Positions 7,244 through 10,570 of a stretch of DNA of 10,570 bases are shown here, one piece after another. A model generated the notes under the pieces. The model ran no database searches and had not been told where the DNA came from. It saw only the letters and a list, made by a program, of their open reading frames with translations. The position numbers were made by a program, and so were the translations under genes. Every line of letters starts with the position of its first letter. Position 1 is the stretch's first letter. The DNA is from Euperipatoides rowelli (taxonomy: Eukaryota; Onychophora; Udeonychophora; Euonychophora; Peripatopsidae): NCBI GenBank assembly GCA_003024985.2, contig PXIH01S0011617.1; one strand, 5' to 3'.

Positions 7244-7477
7244 GTGTCTGGTTTGTATCAATACCTACAAAAATCTGTTGTATTGGACTGCTGCCAATTT
7301 GAAGTGCCTCTTCGAAGTTGTATTCCAAATTTAATTTCCTGTCCTAGTAAACAAAATTGCCATGACCAGTTTAAATACTCCTGGTGTCGAGATCGTTTGT
7401 ATAGAGAACACATTGAGCCAAGACATCATTGCAGTATCTGCAAACAATGTGGCGACTTCAGGAATGAACATTGCAAT
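7244..7477 (+). CDS. Host gene, internal exon D (cysteine/histidine-rich)
   Basis: A 234-bp phase-0 exon of 78 codons between TTTTTTCAG and AAT|GTAAGA. The residues start VSGLYQYLQKSVVLDCCQ and end RNEHCN. It has ten cysteines and several histidines. The final segment reads HHC-x2-C-x2-C-x7-C (7424-7474) with a histidine before the last cysteine, and the motif probably continues in the next exon. The arrangement is typical of zinc coordination and partly resembles the C-terminal half of a DHHC cysteine-rich domain, but the DHHC tetrad reads NEHC and the upstream CxxC pair is absent. No transmembrane segments are seen in these exons, so a palmitoyltransferase is unlikely. The family is not recognised. 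The next exon is not found in the window. Confidence 0.72.
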
Positions 7478-7852
7478 GTAAGAGCATTTTTCCCTAGTCA
7501 TGAATTAAGACTACATATTTTTTTTTTAAAGATATGTTCTTAAGGAGAGAAAATGGGAGGAATTGTACCTACAGAATGTCATTTTTTAAAACTTGTACAA
7601 TTTTTTTGCTACCATAGTCCCTAATGATTTTTTTATTAAGAAATTGCTAATTACCATCTAAAATTTATTACAGTCTCTAATTTCCTTGTGACCCTCTGGA
7701 GGTCAGAGTTCCAATACAGTACCTCTGCTTTAGACAGTGCTAAAATAATAATATGTATATGGTAGTTTGGAATCAGTTGTGATCCTTGAACCAATTTGGC
7801 TGTATTCAAACTATTTCACTGAAATACTTACATTAGGTATGTTACCAAAGTA

Positions 7853-8453
7853 CGTGAGCTGGATAGTGATCTCTTAAGTGGACTACTGACCTGATGGTGA
7901 ATTTAACAGTGGCCACAACATTAAAAGCTGATCACATGATTAGACATGAATTACAGTGGCCATGATGTATAATCACCTGACCAGATAGTGAGATGAACAG
8001 TGATTACGATGTCCAAGTTGATCACCTGACCTGGTACTAAGCCATGATGTCTGTGAATCAACTGACCTGGTTCAGGATTGGTCAGGGGGCATGATATCTA
8101 AACAATCAAATGACCTGATGGTGAGTTGGACAGTGACCATAATGTCTGTGAATCACCTTTATATCTGGTAGTGTTCTGGACATTAGCCATGATGTCTTAA
8201 GTTGATTATTGTATGGTAGGGAGTTCTAAGTACCAAGATGTCTTAAGTTGATCACCTGACCTGGAAGTGAGTTGGACAATGGCCGTAATACAAATCAATT
8301 ATCTGACCTGGTAGTGGTTTTATTTATTTTTTGCACACATTATAAAAGTATGGGAGTGAGTTGGATAATGTCATGATATTTTCACTGATCACATGACCTG
8401 GTAGTAGGTTGGACTGTGACCAGGATGTTGAAATAGATCACTCGATCCAGAGA
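7853..8453. repeat. Degenerate minisatellite, about 12 units of about 50 bp
   Basis: A tandem array whose units share a core close to GATCACCTGACCTGGTAGTG, followed by AGTTGGACAGTGGCCATGAT and GTCTTAAGTT. Units start near 7881, 7930, 7971, 8019, 8055, 8104, 8150, 8204, 8249, 8296, 8387 and 8436. Most are 41-54 bp; one near 8055 has lost part of its middle, and another carries a T-rich insertion at about 8317-8353. Spacing and order of the sub-blocks are kept while single bases vary, so the array is old. It is not coding in any frame. Confidence 0.82.
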
Positions 8454-8651
8454 TTCTTCATTTGGTAGCATACATTTGTGTACTTCTGTACTTGGAAAAA
8501 AAAGTTAATAAGTTGGATCAAGACAACATGAAAGTTGACAACTCAATTTATAATGAAAATCATTCATCTTTTTTGTGTACTTTGAAAAAACAAAACGGTA
8601 GCGTCCCTGTGAACCATCTAATCCATGACAGAAAAAAATAAGGAATTCATA

Positions 8652-8761
8652 ATATTGAAAAACTTGGGGATTAGCCTGTGATCATTATGTCAACCGGTAA
8701 GCCACTCCATGTTCCGTGAGGGAGAACGGGGGAATTCCCCGACTTTGTTGAATTTCAATAT
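8652..8761. repeat. Short inverted repeat enclosing a GC-rich palindrome
   Basis: ATATTGAAA (8652-8660) is exactly complementary to TTTCAATAT (8753-8761). Between them lies a locally GC-rich stretch with the perfect 12-bp palindrome GGGGAATTCCCC (8729-8740). It might be a tiny transposon relic or chance; no target duplication is clear. Confidence 0.35.
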
Positions 8762-9060
8762 AGCTAGTGTTGCATAACACAGCTAGAAAGCAAAGATTTA
8801 ACACAATTTGGTGTTTTTATAGAAGTTCTCACACCTCATAAAAATGCAAATTATTATTATTAGTATCATTAGAAAATTTCATTCTAGTTACCACATTTAA
8901 AAGAATTGGAATAAATGGGTAGCTAATTACTGATTTTAATTATATGTTATAATTCCAATGAATATGCAGTAAATAATTTATATCAAAATCTATAGGCAAA
9001 TATCCGGCTGGTCAGCTAAACTATAAGTAACTGGGGAGGGGGGTATATAACATTATTGGG

Positions 9061-9235
9061 GGTAATTATTATTATTTCATTCTACTATCATGATTACCAT
9101 CCCTATTATTATCATTGTAATCACTGTTAATCATTATTTCTATGTCAACTATCACTAGTTACTGTTATCACTATTATTGTTACACTAATCATTCTCATCT
9201 TTGCGATCATCAGTTATCATTTACTACTAGGATTT
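9061..9235. repeat. ATT/ATC low-complexity tract, first block
   Basis: An imperfect trinucleotide-type tract made of ATT, ATC and ACT triplets (TATTATTATCATTG-like). It resembles the blocks at about 9600-9974 and 10394-10450. Confidence 0.7.
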
Positions 9236-9599
9236 GTTATAAATAATGATACGCAACCCAAAATATGTATTAATTAAATACTAACCAAGAAAAATTAAGT
9301 AAATTTGATTTGATTTTAATGATATAATGATGTAGTAATGATTTAATGATATAATATTTTATAACAATATTTGGGGAGTCCTCACCCTTGTATGAATTTT
9401 TAATATTTACATGCATTGTTAAGCATGTGACATTTTTGAATTGTTAGTCTAGTCGCCATCTTGGCTTTAATTGTATTACCATGTGTGTAAAATAAAATTA
9501 TAGTGACTGTTAGTGAAATAGTAATCATGTGCCCATCCATTTTTATTGGCTGATCTTATAAGCTTAATAATCTATTTATGCTGTATTTTTGGTGAAAAT

Positions 9600-9974
9600 A
9601 CAAGAGTATTATCATTAGCAATATTACAAATACTTTCTACTATCAATATCATAATTGACTATCATCCCTTATCATTGTCATCACTATTATCATTATCTTT
9701 CCTACTATCAAACATCCCTATCATCACTTACTATATGAATTCTATATTATACCTTCTATCATCAATCATAACTATCATTGTTATAATCACTAGCATAATT
9801 TGTACTATTACTTATATTATTATAATTGTTATAATTAGTATTATAGTCACTAATCTTACTGTCACTGTTATCTTCTCAATTATCATTATCTTTATTATCC
9901 TTATCAAAATTAATCCCTATTATTATTCCTAGTATCATTATTATCCCTATTGTTATCCATATTATTCTTATTAC
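9600..9974. repeat. ATT/ATC low-complexity tract, second block
   Basis: A long degenerate run of ATT, ATC and ACT triplets, ending CTTATTAC just before the element at 9975. Because TAA, TAG and TGA are rare on its plus strand, it produces an open frame of isoleucine, leucine, serine and threonine (9546-9932) that I regard as an artefact. Confidence 0.75.
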
Positions 9975-10393
9975 CAGGGCCTTTCAGAGAAACTGTGCGA
10001 CCCAGGTAAATTTATATTTTAGAGGCCCTTCAAATGTGAAAACTATGGGTAAAAATATAAAATGTTAATGCTTGTTCAGTGGTAAGCAAATTGAGTATGA
10101 CCATGGTCCCCATAAGATACACTCAAGAGGGCCATGGCACGTTTAAGCAAACAAGATGTCAAGCAATACTACTCACATGCGACGTTGTGAATGAGAAAAT
10201 GTAATCTGTTTTCTTAAAATTATAAAATATATCCGGGTGAAACGATTTCAATAAAGTGCAGTAGGCTACTACAACTCTAATAATGGTATTATATGCATTT
10301 TTATATGTTATATGCATTTTTCTAACAGATCGAGTGCCCCTAAGATCATGAGGCCCAGGTCAATTGCCCTCCCCCCTTCCCCGATACTGGCTG
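9975..10393. mobile_element. Probable hAT-like non-autonomous element (419 bp)
   Basis: A block of different composition interrupts the ATT/ATC tract. It starts CAGGGCC and ends ACTGGCTG, so its ends are CAG...CTG as in many hAT elements, and it is flanked by 8-bp near-repeats CTTATTAC (9967-9974) and CTTATTAT (10394-10401). Subterminal regions are loosely inverted (GACCCAGG...TTTAGAGGCCC on the left; TAAGATC...GGCCCAGGTCAATTGCCC on the right). It has no coding capacity. An internal 14-bp direct repeat, TTATATGCATTTTT, lies at 10289-10302 and 10308-10321. The flanking repeats could be chance in such simple sequence. Confidence 0.45.
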
Positions 10394-10450
10394 CTTATTA
10401 TCATTATCATATTTATCTATCATCAATATTATCATCACTAGCATTTCAAT
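10394..10450. repeat. ATT/ATC low-complexity tract, third block
   Basis: The TTATTATCATTATCAT-type sequence resumes directly after the probable hAT-like element, suggesting that it and the block ending at 9974 were once continuous. Confidence 0.6.
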
Positions 10451-10570
10451 TATCATCACTTATTTTTCATTATATATATAATGTGTTAGTGGATCTTCAC
10501 ACCAATGCTCTTCCAGATCCCGTGTTTTTATAAAAGAAATAAATAAATTAAAACTGATTTTGAGATCCAT

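Larger units (their letters stand above)
7478..10570 (+). other. Start of a long intron (or 3' non-coding region)
   Basis: After the GTAAGA donor at 7478 no convincing coding exon appears to the end of the window. From 7478 to about 7852 there is only AT-rich sequence. The rest contains a minisatellite, a small inverted repeat, ATT/ATC low-complexity DNA and a probable DNA-transposon derivative, listed separately. The stretches 8454-8650, 8762-9060 and 9236-9600 hold nothing I can name beyond AT-rich sequence and a local TAATGATATAATGATG-type repeat near 9318-9355. Confidence 0.55.

Noticed and set aside
9546-9932. 128-codon open frame with hydrophobic, membrane-like protein
   Set aside because: It is a translation of the ATT/ATC low-complexity tract, giving almost only I, L, S, T and Y; the repeat itself suppresses stops.
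9976-10012. Possible mini-exon between TTTCAG and CAG|GTAAAT
   Set aside because: Only 18 bp, lies at the edge of the proposed transposon block and has no protein evidence.
10312-10533. 73-codon plus-strand open frame near the window's right end
   Set aside because: It begins inside the probable hAT-like block and runs into simple repeat; no coding character.

Overview
The window looks like a piece of a non-mammalian, non-avian animal genome. It is AT-rich, has GT-AG introns that preserve the reading frame, and carries two LTR retrotransposon remnants, one of the BEL/Pao type. BEL/Pao elements are known only from animals and are missing from mammals and birds. The species cannot be fixed from the sequence; an invertebrate or lower chordate fits.

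Host gene. Four plus-strand exons at 77-347, 2072-2252, 6918-7159 and 7244-7477 join in compatible phases (2, 0, 1, 0) and give about 309 residues of one protein that continues beyond both ends of the window. I do not recognise the family. The N-terminal half is ordinary mixed sequence. It is followed by a short basic motif that could be a nuclear localisation signal, then by about 158 residues with 19 cysteines, probably zinc-binding.

Intron 1 (348-2071) is AT-rich with small simple repeats and one 49-bp tandem duplication. Intron 2 (2253-6917) is about 96% retrotransposon. A sense-oriented Ty3/gypsy element (2327-5047) has an exact 5-bp target duplication, CTCTT. Ten bases further on lies an antisense, much older BEL/Pao element (5063-6795) with diverged LTRs of 469 and 441 bp. 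Without the two elements the intron would be about 206 bp. Both elements are dead: each keeps two LTRs but has lost everything between its 5' LTR and the middle of pol, and what remains of pol is frameshifted. Intron 3 is only 84 bp.

The rest (7478-10570) reads as the start of a long intron. It holds a degenerate minisatellite of roughly 12 units of about 50 bp (7853-8453), a small palindrome-bearing inverted repeat (8652-8761), ATT/ATC low-complexity DNA (about 9061-9235, 9600-9974, 10394-10450), and a probable 419-bp non-autonomous hAT-like element (9975-10393) inserted into that low-complexity tract.

I see no RNA gene, CRISPR array or bacterial-type operon. The most useful observations are the twin 5'-truncated retroelements that built intron 2, the undescribed minisatellite, and the unrecognised cysteine-rich gene.
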